Positions 1 through 6,379 of a DNA stretch of 30,827 nt are shown one piece after another. The DNA lies in the IMG/VR virus record IMGVR_UViG_3300025853_000411, positions 1 to 30,827 of that record, one strand, 5' to 3'. This DNA comes from a virus. Numbering within the stretch: position 1 is the stretch's first letter; every line of letters begins with the position of its first letter. The notes below the pieces were generated by a model that was not told the origin of the DNA, did no database searches, and was given only the letters and a program-made list of their open reading frames with translations. Both the position numbers and the translations under genes were made by a program.

Positions 1-2
1 CA

Positions 3-1871
3 GACACAAAAGGCGCAATGGAAAACATTATGTCTTTTGCTGGCCCGAAATTCACAATGTCAGTCAAGACAGGCACGACGCCATTCGCCAGAGGCCACGC
101 ATATTGGGAGCTGGAAGAGCCATGCCAGAACATGGACGCATGGAAGGAAGTGCAGAAGTCCATAGCCGCCAGCCTCCACACAGACCCAGCAGTCATCAAC
201 CCATCACGCATCATGCGCGTCGCTGGCACAGTCTCTTGGCCCAATAAAAAGAAGCAAGAAAAAGGCTACATCCCTGAACTCGTCACAATGCGTACAGAGT
301 TTACAAATGAACGCGAGCCGCAGCCTTTCGAGCGCCTCATGCGTGCATTTCCCAAAAAGGAAGTGCCTAACAATCAAGTTGGCGGCATAGAAATTGATCT
401 CGGCCAACAAGCAATGGACAGGCAGCTCACAGCGCAAAGCATCCTAGCAGGCGACGATTGGCACAACAATATTATCCGCCTAGTCGCCTCATATGTCAGC
501 AAAGGCCTGGCAGACGAAGAGATCCACGCCATCACAGACAGCTTCACAATGTCGGGCTACTCAGTTGATGACACAAGACGAGAAGTGCAGAAGGCAATAG
601 ATGGAGCCAGAGACAAAGGCTGGACGCCACCGCCAGACCCAGCAGCTGAACGCATCCAGCAGCAAAACCAAGCCCTAAACATAGCCACAGAGCCTACAGA
701 AGCCCACACAGACGACGAACCAGCCCAAAACTGGCCAACGCCCTACAATATGTTCAACGCGCTCACGCTGCCGCGCAGGGAGTGGGTCTACGGTTACGAC
801 TACATCAAGAAGTACATCAGCGTGACAGCCTCGGCAGGCGGCATAGGTAAAACAAGTGCAATCATTGTGGAAGCTCTGGCAATCGCAACAGGCAAGCCGC
901 TCCTCGGCGTAGACGTAAAGGAACAAACAAACGTCTGGATCATCAACCTTGAAGATCCAATTAGCGAAATGCAGATGCGCACAATCGCAGCCATGCAGCA
1001 TTACAACATCAAACCAGAAGACGTCAAAGGCCGACTGTTCATGGACGGCGAAGACACCATGCAGATTACGCTCGCGGCAGAAGGCAGGGACGGGCTGATC
1101 ACAAACAACGACATGCTGGCAGCCATGATCCGCGTCATCAAAGAAAACAACATCGGCGCAGTCATCCTTGATCCATTTGTCTCAGCGCACCTCGTCAACG
1201 AGAACAACAATGGATCAATCCAAGCAGTCGTTGCCATGCTGCGCAAACTGGCCCGCGACACAAACAGCTCAGTCCAGCTCGTGCATCACATAAGAAAAGG
1301 CAACGGGGACGATGCAACGATTGACAGTGTGCGCGGAGCAGGCAGCCTGATCGGGGCAGCCCGGGCAGCCAGAGTGATCAACAGGATAACTCCAGAAGAC
1401 GCAATGGCGCTCGGCGTAGACGAACACGAAGCACTCGGCATATTTAGAGTTGACGACGGCAAGGCAAACCTGGCGCCGCCATCAGACAAGGCAGTCTACA
1501 GGCGCATGCAGTCAGTAGAGATCGCCAACGGCGAACACATCGGGGTTGCCACGGAGTTCAAATTACCTGACCTGTTTGACGGCGTGACAGCCGACAATGC
1601 CAGAAACGTGCAGAAGCTCGTAAACGAAGCAGAGGCCAACCAAACGCCGTACAAGGCGAACGTGCAGGCCAAGCAGTATGTCGGGCATGCTGTCGCCGAA
1701 GAGCTAAACCTCGACATGGAGAAGCCCGGAGACAAGGCAAAGGTCAAGGCAATCGTTAAGCAGTGGCTGAAGACAAACGTCCTGAAGGCAGCAGAGATGT
1801 ACGACAAAAGACAGGGCAGAGATGTCCAGTGCGTGGTTGTCGGGGAGATGATTAAGTGGGACGAAGTGTAG
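3..1871 (+). CDS. Primase/RepA-like helicase (5' end cut by window edge)
   Basis: Replication protein combining a primase-like N-terminal part with a RecA-fold ATPase of the RepA/AAA_25 helicase type; it would unwind and possibly prime phage DNA in the cytoplasm. Numbering from the first ATG at 18: residues 25-80 resemble the end of RepB/prim-pol domains, with HAYWELEEP and then PSRIMRVAGT; the P-loop AGGIGKTS lies at about 273-280, Walker B AVILDP at about 381-386, and a helicase-type segment LVHHIRKGNG near 420. The reading frame is open from base 3 with no upstream stop, and the primase-like region begins abruptly, so the true start is probably outside the window. The gene is C-rich and A-rich on the + strand, unlike the G/T-rich genes after 2044. 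The ATPase is confident; primase activity is inferred. Confidence 0.85.
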   Translation, partial: DTKGAMENIMSFAGPKFTMSVKTGTTPFARGHAYWELEEPCQNMDAWKEVQKSIAASLHTDPAVINPSRIMRVAGTVSWPNKKKQEKGYIPELVTMRTEFTNEREPQPFERLMRAFPKKEVPNNQVGGIEIDLGQQAMDRQLTAQSILAGDDWHNNIIRLVASYVSKGLADEEIHAITDSFTMSGYSVDDTRREVQKAIDGARDKGWTPPPDPAAERIQQQNQALNIATEPTEAHTDDEPAQNWPTPYNMFNALTLPRREWVYGYDYIKKYISVTASAGGIGKTSAIIVEALAIATGKPLLGVDVKEQTNVWIINLEDPISEMQMRTIAAMQHYNIKPEDVKGRLFMDGEDTMQITLAAEGRDGLITNNDMLAAMIRVIKENNIGAVILDPFVSAHLVNENNNGSIQAVVAMLRKLARDTNSSVQLVHHIRKGNGDDATIDSVRGAGSLIGAARAARVINRITPEDAMALGVDEHEALGIFRVDDGKANLAPPSDKAVYRRMQSVEIANGEHIGVATEFKLPDLFDGVTADNARNVQKLVNEAEANQTPYKANVQAKQYVGHAVAEELNLDMEKPGDKAKVKAIVKQWLKTNVLKAAEMYDKRQGRDVQCVVVGEMIKWDEV

Positions 1872-1878
1872 CCAATCT

Positions 1879-1923
1879 CCTCACCTTCCTCACCTTAAAA
1901 TCCAAGGTGAGGAAGAGGTGAGG
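1879..1923. promoter_or_regulatory. Long bulged hairpin 1 in the GTGAGG array
   Basis: The left arm 1879-1896 pairs with 1904-1923 around a 7-base loop: 12 bp, a 2-base bulge, then 6 bp. It starts 8 bases after the helicase stop codon. No T-run follows, so it is not a standard intrinsic terminator. It could be an origin cruciform or an RNA structure at the helicase 3' end. Confidence 0.5.
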
Positions 1924-1952
1924 AAGTGAGGAAAAAAGCGCCTGAAATTCTT

Positions 1953-1993
1953 CCTCCTCACCTCCTCTATGTATATGCATAGAGGTGAGGAGG
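1953..1993. promoter_or_regulatory. Long bulged hairpin 2 in the GTGAGG array
   Basis: CTCTATG (1965-1971) pairs with CATAGAG (1978-1984) across a TATATG loop. After a 3-base bulge the stem continues for 9 bp (1953-1961 with 1985-1993). The AT-only loop region with GC-rich flanks resembles an unwinding or cruciform element, which fits an origin. The function is inferred. Confidence 0.5.
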
Positions 1994-2043
1994 GGAAGTG
2001 AGGGCTTCGGTTCAAGGTGAGGAAGATTAGTGAGGTGAGGAAG

Positions 2044-2610
2044 ATGAAGCAGACTAAAAGACAAAAGAAATCGGATCGCATATTGCATGGCAACCAAAGC
2101 AAAGATGCCATCATGTGTGATTATGCTCTGGCCCCAGTTGACAGGCTGGCAATCGAGATGGATCAGAAGTGGGGGATAGATCGGCTGCCTGAGTTGGTGG
2201 ATGTTGAGATGGCTCAGAAGTATGGCAGTGCGGTAGCCAAGATGAATGCGGCAGTTGAGGCAGGCGATGTAGAGGAATGCAGGAAACGCTGCGAAGTCGT
2301 CGTGCGGGGGTTGCAGGCAATGGATGCAGAAGCCGAGCGTGTGGGCGCTCAGAAGGCGTGTGCGGATGTCTGGGAGGTTGAGATAGACGGCAAGCTATTT
2401 GGCGTTATGAAGGATGGCAGAGGCTGGCGTGCGATCAAAGAGCAGCGGCCTGAGTTGGAGCTGTTGACGCTGCGTGAGGTTGCGCTGGCTTACAGATACT
2501 TTCGGGAGCATTGGATGGGTGAGCTAGAGAAGGCGGCCAAGCAATCATTCCCTGGCGCAGAGATGATCGACATCAAGGGGAAAACATTTGACGATCCTAT
2601 CCCGTTCTGA
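2044..2610 (+). CDS. Hypothetical protein (188 aa)
   Basis: I do not recognise a family. The product is soluble, mixed alpha/beta and charged, with a basic N-terminus (MKQTKRQKK), a helical stretch DVEMAQKYGSAVAKMNAAV, and a beta-like WEVEIDGKLFGVMKDGRGW segment in the second half. No signal peptide or membrane segment is visible. The frame can be extended to a GTG at 2017, but that start lies inside the GTGAGG array. ATG 2044 has GAGGTG about six bases upstream and is preferred. It is strongly G-rich on the + strand, the reverse of the helicase gene. A terminator follows it. Its position beside the helicase and possible origin suggests a replication or early role, unproven. Confidence 0.65.
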   Translation: MKQTKRQKKSDRILHGNQSKDAIMCDYALAPVDRLAIEMDQKWGIDRLPELVDVEMAQKYGSAVAKMNAAVEAGDVEECRKRCEVVVRGLQAMDAEAERVGAQKACADVWEVEIDGKLFGVMKDGRGWRAIKEQRPELELLTLREVALAYRYFREHWMGELEKAAKQSFPGAEMIDIKGKTFDDPIPF

Positions 2611-2677
2611 AATAGTGGCGGCACCTGATGGCGCAGAGCTTTACCCATTTCCTTCTGCGCAATCTGCCTCACTGAAC

Positions 2678-2708
2678 TGGCTCGGCATTGCGCCGGGCCA
2701 TTTTTGTT
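2678..2708 (+). terminator. Rho-independent terminator
   Basis: TGGCTCGGC (2678-2686) and GCCGGGCCA (2692-2700) form a 9-bp stem with one G-T wobble and a 5-base loop. TTTTT and then GTTT follow directly. It ends the transcript of the 2044-2610 gene and separates it from the small gene at 2723. Confidence 0.75.
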
Positions 2709-2722
2709 TGTAGCGTGTCGGC

Positions 2723-2914
2723 ATGAACACATTCGTTGTAGAATTTGATCCTAACATGGACGAGGACGAGATCAACGCAGAAGTCGCTGAGGTGCTGTGG
2801 CTAATCAATGAGCGCATCCTTGGTGGTAGCTGTAAGAAGGTTATGGCCGTGGCTCTGAGCCTAGCCATGAAAGAATACCTAGAGAACAGCGAAGCATTCG
2901 GCGTCCATCATTAA
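2723..2914 (+). CDS. Small acidic hypothetical protein (63 aa)
   Basis: No family recognised. The N-terminus is a short beta strand plus acidic stretch (MNTFVVEFDPNMDEDE) followed by two predicted helices, EINAEVAEVLWLINERIL and KKVMAVALSLAMKEYL. Amphipathic helices in a small acidic protein fit a DNA-mimic, inhibitor or regulator, but that is speculation. It lies between a terminator and the gene-free control region, so it needs its own promoter, and I cannot see a convincing one or a good Shine-Dalgarno. The amino-acid pattern looks coding, but a chance frame is not excluded. Confidence 0.5.
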   Translation: MNTFVVEFDPNMDEDEINAEVAEVLWLINERILGGSCKKVMAVALSLAMKEYLENSEAFGVHH

Positions 2915-2916
2915 CT

Positions 2917-2933
2917 CGCTGTGACACACAGCG
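2917..2933. promoter_or_regulatory. Perfect hairpin after the 63-aa gene
   Basis: CGCTGTG and CACAGCG are perfect complements around an ACA loop, two bases after the stop codon. No T-run follows. It may stabilise the mRNA 3' end or be a protein-binding dyad. Confidence 0.4.
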
Positions 2934-3041
2934 ACGTCTCCGCGCAGACGCGCGTGCGCGTAACTGAACGGGCGTTCATATTCAAGGCTGAAACACTACA
3001 TCTTGTGCCATTGCAGGATTTGCATAGCTTAAACTGCCAAA

Positions 3042-3055
3042 GCTTTGCGCAAAGC
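3042..3055. repeat. 14-bp perfect palindrome
   Basis: GCTTTGCGCAAAGC is a perfect uninterrupted palindrome in the control region. It has the form of an operator for a dimeric repressor. No T-run follows, and no partner regulator is visible in the window. Confidence 0.4.
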
Positions 3056-3107
3056 CCTTATTTATATGATGTATGCAAAAAGTGGAATTTAACATAATCG
3101 ACATTAT

Positions 3108-3129
3108 ACGCACGATCTATGCGTTTTTT
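3108..3129 (+). terminator. Weak terminator-like hairpin
   Basis: ACGCA (3108-3112) and TGCGT (3120-3124) pair across a 7-base loop, and a T-run follows at once. The stem is only 5 bp, so it is a weak candidate for ending the 63-aa gene transcript. Confidence 0.3.
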
Positions 3130-3200
3130 GCAACCCGGCCCGAAAATACCCCCCCCCGCCCCGCGACGAGACGGGGGCGTGCGTGTGTAGAAAAACGCAT
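3119..3200. repeat. Nested inverted repeats with a C9 tract
   Basis: ATGCGTTTTT (3119-3128) is matched by AAAAACGCAT (3191-3200). Inside lies a shorter stem, CGCCCC (3157-3162) with GGGGCG (3174-3179), preceded by a run of nine C. The left outer arm overlaps the weak terminator, so the two structures would be alternatives. Possible regulatory switch or cruciform. Confidence 0.35.
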
Positions 3201-3304
3201 TCACCTGTGCTATATATCTGCCAAGGCTGCCGCACTACCAACCCAGCCACGACGCCTCACCCTCCCTACACTGCGTCGTCACGCGGCAGCCCCCCCTCCC
3301 CCTA

Positions 3305-3333
3305 TTGCCAGAACTGCTAGCATCGTCTAAAAT
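3305..3333 (+). promoter_or_regulatory. Sigma70-like promoter for the late operon
   Basis: TTGCCA (3305-3310) and TAAAAT (3328-3333) are separated by exactly 17 bases, close to the TTGACA/TATAAT consensus. Transcription would begin near 3340, leaving a short leader with GAGG at 3352-3355 before the terminase ATG at 3360. Placement directly before the packaging genes supports a late promoter read by host RNA polymerase. Confidence 0.55.
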
Positions 3334-3359
3334 TTTAAAAATTCTGAAAGCGAGGCAAT

Positions 3360-3842
3360 ATGGCGGGAAAGCAGTTAAGAAACAGAATATTGCAGCATAT
3401 TGAGCAAAATGGTGGCGCTGAGTATGTGCATGAGATGGCGTCGAGCATGACGCTGAAGGCCTGGGCTGCCAAGGAATGGGAGTGCAGTCGTAACTACCTG
3501 AGCGAAACGATCCGCAGTGTTCCTGAGTATGCGCGTGCATTGGATCGCGCGCAGTCTGTCTTGGCTGACGCGATGATGGAGGAGAATGTTGAGATTGCTG
3601 ATGGTATTCCAGAAACGGCCACGACTGCTCAGATTGCCAAGGTTCGTGAGCAGATGAACGCGCGAAAGATGTTGGCGGCTGGGCTGAATAGGGATCGGTA
3701 CGGCTCGGGGCCAAAGACAGAGATTACGTTAAATCTGGGTGATTTGCATTTGGATGCGTTACGAAAGATCAGCTCGGATCGTCAGGCGTTGATGGCTGAG
3801 GATCGGGATCGAGAGATGAGGGTGATTGAGCATGACGAGTGA
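3360..3842 (+). CDS. terS: Terminase small subunit
   Basis: DNA-recognition subunit that selects phage DNA and hands it to the large subunit during packaging. The 160-aa length is normal for the family. An HTH-like segment lies at about residues 30-55 (TLKAWAAKEWECSRNYLSE). A central helical oligomerisation region follows, with the family-typical ADAMMEENVEIADGIPE, and then the conserved end of the core, QMNARKMLAAGLNRDRYG. The ATG has GAGG four bases upstream and a sigma70-like promoter just before it. The large-subunit gene overlaps its 3' end, as expected for a co-translated pair. Family assignment rests on motif resemblance and this neighbour. Confidence 0.85.
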   Translation: MAGKQLRNRILQHIEQNGGAEYVHEMASSMTLKAWAAKEWECSRNYLSETIRSVPEYARALDRAQSVLADAMMEENVEIADGIPETATTAQIAKVREQMNARKMLAAGLNRDRYGSGPKTEITLNLGDLHLDALRKISSDRQALMAEDRDREMRVIEHDE

Positions 3843-5235
3843 GAGCAATCCATTTGAGGATTTTACGCTGCAATACATGGATGATCCTGTATTGTTTGTG
3901 AAAGAGGTGTTAGGCGCGGAGCCTTTGGAATATCAGGCTGAGTTTTTGAATGCGATTGCGTCTGGCGAGCGTAAGATTTCAATTAGGTCGGGGCATGGTA
4001 CAGGGAAGTCTACGAGCGCGAGTTGGGCGATGCTGTGGTATTTGCTGATGCGTTTTCCGAATAAGGTTGTTGTGACTGCCCCGACGTCGGGTCAGTTGTT
4101 TGACGCGCTATTTGCGGAGTTGAAACGGTGGATTGGTGAGCTGCCGAAGCCTGTTCAGGATCTTTTGACGGTTAAGAGTGATCGTGTTGAGCTGTCGGCT
4201 GCGCCGTCTGAGATGTTTATATCGGCTCGGACGTCGCGTGCAGAGACGCCAGAGGCTTTGGCTGGGGTACACTCGGATAATGTGCTTTTGGTTGTTGACG
4301 AGGCTTCTGGTGTCCCTGAGAAGGTGTTTGAGGCGGCTGCTGGTAGTATGTCGGGTCACAATGCGACGACTGTGTTGCTGTCAAACCCTACGAGGTCGAG
4401 CGGTACGTTTTATGAGACACAGAACAGGATGTCTGACAGTTGGTGGACGCGGCGATGGAGCTGCGTAGAAAGTCCTTTGGTGTCGGATGAGTTTGTTGAC
4501 GAGATGCGTGAGCGTTATGGGGAGGAGAGCAATGCGTTTCGTATTCGTGTGTTGGGTGAGTTTCCTTTAGCTGATGATGACACGATTGTGCCGTTTCACT
4601 TGGTTGATGCGGCGATGAATAGGGATATTGAGGTTGATGCTGAAAGAGCGCCTGTTTGGGCGTTAGACCCGGCGCGATTTGGGACAGACAGAACGGCGTT
4701 TTGCAAGCGTGTTGGTAATGTTGTGACTGAGATTAAAAGCTGGCGCGGTTTGGATTTGATGCAGACTGTTGGGCGTGTGATGGCGGAATATGAGGCTTTG
4801 CCGCCAAGCCAGCGGCCCGGTGAGATCTTGGTTGATAGTATCGGTATTGGGTCGGGGGTTGTTGATCGAATGCGTGAGTTGGGTGCGCCTGTTCGTGGTG
4901 TTAATGTTGCTGAAAGCCCTAGCATGGGTGCGACGTATAATAATTTGCGCACTGAGCTGTGGTTTAAGACAAAGGCTTGGCTGGAGGATCGGTCTTGCAA
5001 GTTGCCGAAGGATGATGAGCTTTTGGCTGATCTAACGGGTATAAGGTATTCGTTTACGTCTTCTGGGAAGATGGCAGCTGAGGGTAAGGATCAGATGCGC
5101 AAGCGTGGGCTGCGTTCTCCTGACTTGGCGGATGCTGTTTGTTTGACGATGGCGTCTGACGCGGCGATGGCGCTGTCTGGGCCGTTGTCGTCTTGGAAGG
5201 GCGAAATAAGAAGAAATTTGCGCGGAATTGCGTAA
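3832..5235 (+). CDS. terL: Terminase large subunit
   Basis: Packaging motor: an ATPase that pumps DNA through the portal and a nuclease that cuts concatemers. From ATG 3832 (467 aa): Walker A GHGTGKS at 54-60, Walker B LLVVDEA at 152-158 with catalytic Glu157, and a coupling-type LLSNPT near 185. The C-terminal RNase H-like nuclease has acidic residues at Asp279 (ALDPARFG), Asp335 (LVDSIGIG) and Asp431/Asp434 (DLADAV). All expected catalytic groups are present. An upstream in-frame TTG at 3826 is possible, but ATG 3832 is preferred; it overlaps the small-subunit stop by 11 bases. Codons are strongly G/T-rich. Portal does not follow, which is unusual. Confidence 0.95.
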   Translation: MTSESNPFEDFTLQYMDDPVLFVKEVLGAEPLEYQAEFLNAIASGERKISIRSGHGTGKSTSASWAMLWYLLMRFPNKVVVTAPTSGQLFDALFAELKRWIGELPKPVQDLLTVKSDRVELSAAPSEMFISARTSRAETPEALAGVHSDNVLLVVDEASGVPEKVFEAAAGSMSGHNATTVLLSNPTRSSGTFYETQNRMSDSWWTRRWSCVESPLVSDEFVDEMRERYGEESNAFRIRVLGEFPLADDDTIVPFHLVDAAMNRDIEVDAERAPVWALDPARFGTDRTAFCKRVGNVVTEIKSWRGLDLMQTVGRVMAEYEALPPSQRPGEILVDSIGIGSGVVDRMRELGAPVRGVNVAESPSMGATYNNLRTELWFKTKAWLEDRSCKLPKDDELLADLTGIRYSFTSSGKMAAEGKDQMRKRGLRSPDLADAVCLTMASDAAMALSGPLSSWKGEIRRNLRGIA

Positions 5236-5268
5236 TGTGGTATGAGTTGACTAACATAGGAGACAGTT

Positions 5269-5373
5269 ATGGCTTACGGCAATAAAAAGAGCTTTTCACC
5301 CCCTAGAGGATGCCCGATGAAAGCTGCGTGCAAGCGTGCGGGTCAGTGCCTTGGTAAGAAGCATAGCAAGTAA
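5269..5373 (+). CDS. 34-aa cysteine-containing basic microprotein
   Basis: A short gene between terminase and the next protein. It has an excellent Shine-Dalgarno (AGGAGA, 5258-5263) five bases before ATG 5269. The product is rich in Lys/Arg, with cysteines at 15, 21 and 27 in C-x5-C-x5-C spacing and a His at 32, which could bind a metal or nucleic acid. No membrane segment. The second small basic protein, at 6161, also carries cysteines near its C-terminus. Similar tiny basic Cys proteins occur near head genes of marine phages, but I know of no assigned function. Confidence 0.7.
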   Translation: MAYGNKKSFSPPRGCPMKAACKRAGQCLGKKHSK

Positions 5374-5403
5374 TGCCGAGTAAAGGTTTAAGGGTAAAAA
5401 GTA

Positions 5404-6171
5404 ATGGCTAATCGTTTTAGAGACATTATGGATTTGATTGACGGCGGTGGCGCTGGGCAGATGGGCAGCCAGTTTGAGGGCGGTGGTTTGCTGTCTGTGA
5501 TTGCGAACCAAATTGCCAAGCCATATGCCTCTGTTGATGAAGAGCGGCGTCGTGCATTGATGCAGATGCGCGGTTTGCTTGATGAGGAGCCTAATGCTGG
5601 ATCTGCGCCTATGGGGACGTCTGGCGGCGGTGTTATTGGTGGCGGCGTTAACGCCCCGGCTGGTACTGGTGGTAGTGATTTGCCTAACACAGTTCCGAAT
5701 GTTTCTGGCATTATGGACGTTGCGCCATTGGGTGGGTCTAATCCGCGCGTTCAGGAAATTATACGTCAACGTCAGGCTGCAAATGCTCCCACCCCACCTT
5801 CTCCTCCAATCACGATGGGCGGCAATCATCCGGGGATGGGGCCGCTCGGCCCTGAGCTGATGCCTGCGTCGTCTAGCATGGCTTCTGGCGCTCCTCAGTC
5901 TAGTCCAATTGGAATGCCTCCTGTGACGCCTGCTGGCGGCCCTGCGATAGTTTCTCCAGATCGTGAACGGTTTCCAATGACGAGCGAGACAGGCGGTATT
6001 GCTAAATCTATGGATGAATATGAAGAATATATTGCTGAACTGATGGTTGACGTATATGGCGCGGAGGCAGAAAGTCGCATTAAGGCGCAAATGGACGCAG
6101 ACCCTAACTTTTGGCAGAATTCGTATAATAGCTATTTGCAAAGCCTTGGAGTGATGCCGAATGGCGGTTAA
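5404..6171 (+). CDS. Gly/Pro-rich hypothetical virion-associated protein (255 aa)
   Basis: Not recognised by family. The N-terminus is short and helical (MANRFRDIMDLIDGGG). The middle, about residues 60-195, is low complexity, rich in Gly, Pro, Ser and Met and probably disordered. The C-terminal 55 residues look folded and acidic (SMDEYEEYIAELMVDVYG ... NSYLQSLGVMPNGG). No signal or transmembrane segment. AAGGG lies about nine bases before ATG. It sits among head/packaging genes and overlaps the next gene by 11 bases, so it is probably a minor virion or internal protein. A protein-interaction role for the folded C-terminus is inference. Confidence 0.7.
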   Translation: MANRFRDIMDLIDGGGAGQMGSQFEGGGLLSVIANQIAKPYASVDEERRRALMQMRGLLDEEPNAGSAPMGTSGGGVIGGGVNAPAGTGGSDLPNTVPNVSGIMDVAPLGGSNPRVQEIIRQRQAANAPTPPSPPITMGGNHPGMGPLGPELMPASSSMASGAPQSSPIGMPPVTPAGGPAIVSPDRERFPMTSETGGIAKSMDEYEEYIAELMVDVYGAEAESRIKAQMDADPNFWQNSYNSYLQSLGVMPNGG

Positions 6172-6379
6172 GCGCAAGAAAGTCCCTGCGAGTAAGAAGT
6201 ACGCAGACGGCACCACCTACAAGGACAGCGAGGGTCGCACGCATAAGCGCATCTCCAAGCCGGGGACAAAGCGTGGCGATGCGTATTGTGCGCGGTCTAG
6301 CGGCCAGAAGAAGACTGCGAAGGTTAAAGTGCGCCGCAAGGCTTGGGGCTGCCAAGGAAAGAAATCTGTGAGTAGGTAG
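6161..6379 (+). CDS. Small basic protein (72 aa)
   Basis: Strongly basic: many Lys/Arg, with the block KVPASKKYADGTTYKDSEG, then a KRGDAYCARSSGQKK segment and a C-terminal RRKAWGCQGKK. Proteins of this pattern recur in marine podophages, where the segment between the two Cys blocks is often longer and has more cysteines; function unknown. The net charge suggests binding to packaged DNA or RNA. The start ATG 6161 lies inside the previous gene's end, with GGAG about nine bases upstream. The stop codon abuts the ATG of the next gene at 6380, indicating co-translation. Confidence 0.75.
   Translation: MAVKRKKVPASKKYADGTTYKDSEGRTHKRISKPGTKRGDAYCARSSGQKKTAKVKVRRKAWGCQGKKSVSR

Larger units (their letters stand above)
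1876..2040. repeat. GTGAGG/CCTCAC motif array, candidate origin or operator cluster
   Basis: I count eight GTGAGG copies (starts 1907, 1918, 1926, 1985, 1998, 2017, 2030, 2035) and three inverted CCTCAC copies (1879, 1888, 1956) in about 165 bases, many extended to GTGAGGAAG. They fill the non-coding space between the helicase gene and the next gene. The + strand is C-rich before the array and G-rich after it. Iteron-like density beside a replicative helicase, plus the skew change, suggests a replication origin. Binding sites for a regulator are the main alternative. The last copies also act as Shine-Dalgarno sequence for the gene at 2044. Confidence 0.6.
2915..3359. other. Gene-free control region upstream of terminase
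   Basis: These 445 bases hold no convincing gene. They contain a 7-bp hairpin, a 14-bp palindrome, a weak terminator-like structure, a C9 tract inside nested inverted repeats, and a sigma70-like promoter at the right end. The region probably carries start and control signals for the late operon. The 85-aa open frame at 3073-3330 is proline/arginine-rich low complexity and is not treated as a gene. Confidence 0.55.

Noticed and set aside
675-1001. 108-aa minus-strand Cys-rich frame
   Set aside because: Lies inside the helicase gene; composition is a reverse-strand artefact.
3149-3157. C9 homopolymer as a phase-variation tract
   Set aside because: It lies outside any credible gene, so length change would not shift a reading frame; it may also vary through sequencing error.
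3073-3330. 85-aa open frame in the control region
   Set aside because: Product is Pro/Arg/Ala low complexity driven by the C-rich tract, has no ribosome site, and overlaps promoter and inverted-repeat elements.
5296-6216. 306-aa minus-strand frame opposite the Gly/Pro-rich gene
   Set aside because: Arg/His-rich product is typical of an antisense shadow; it crosses three plausible + strand genes and has no clear ribosome site.
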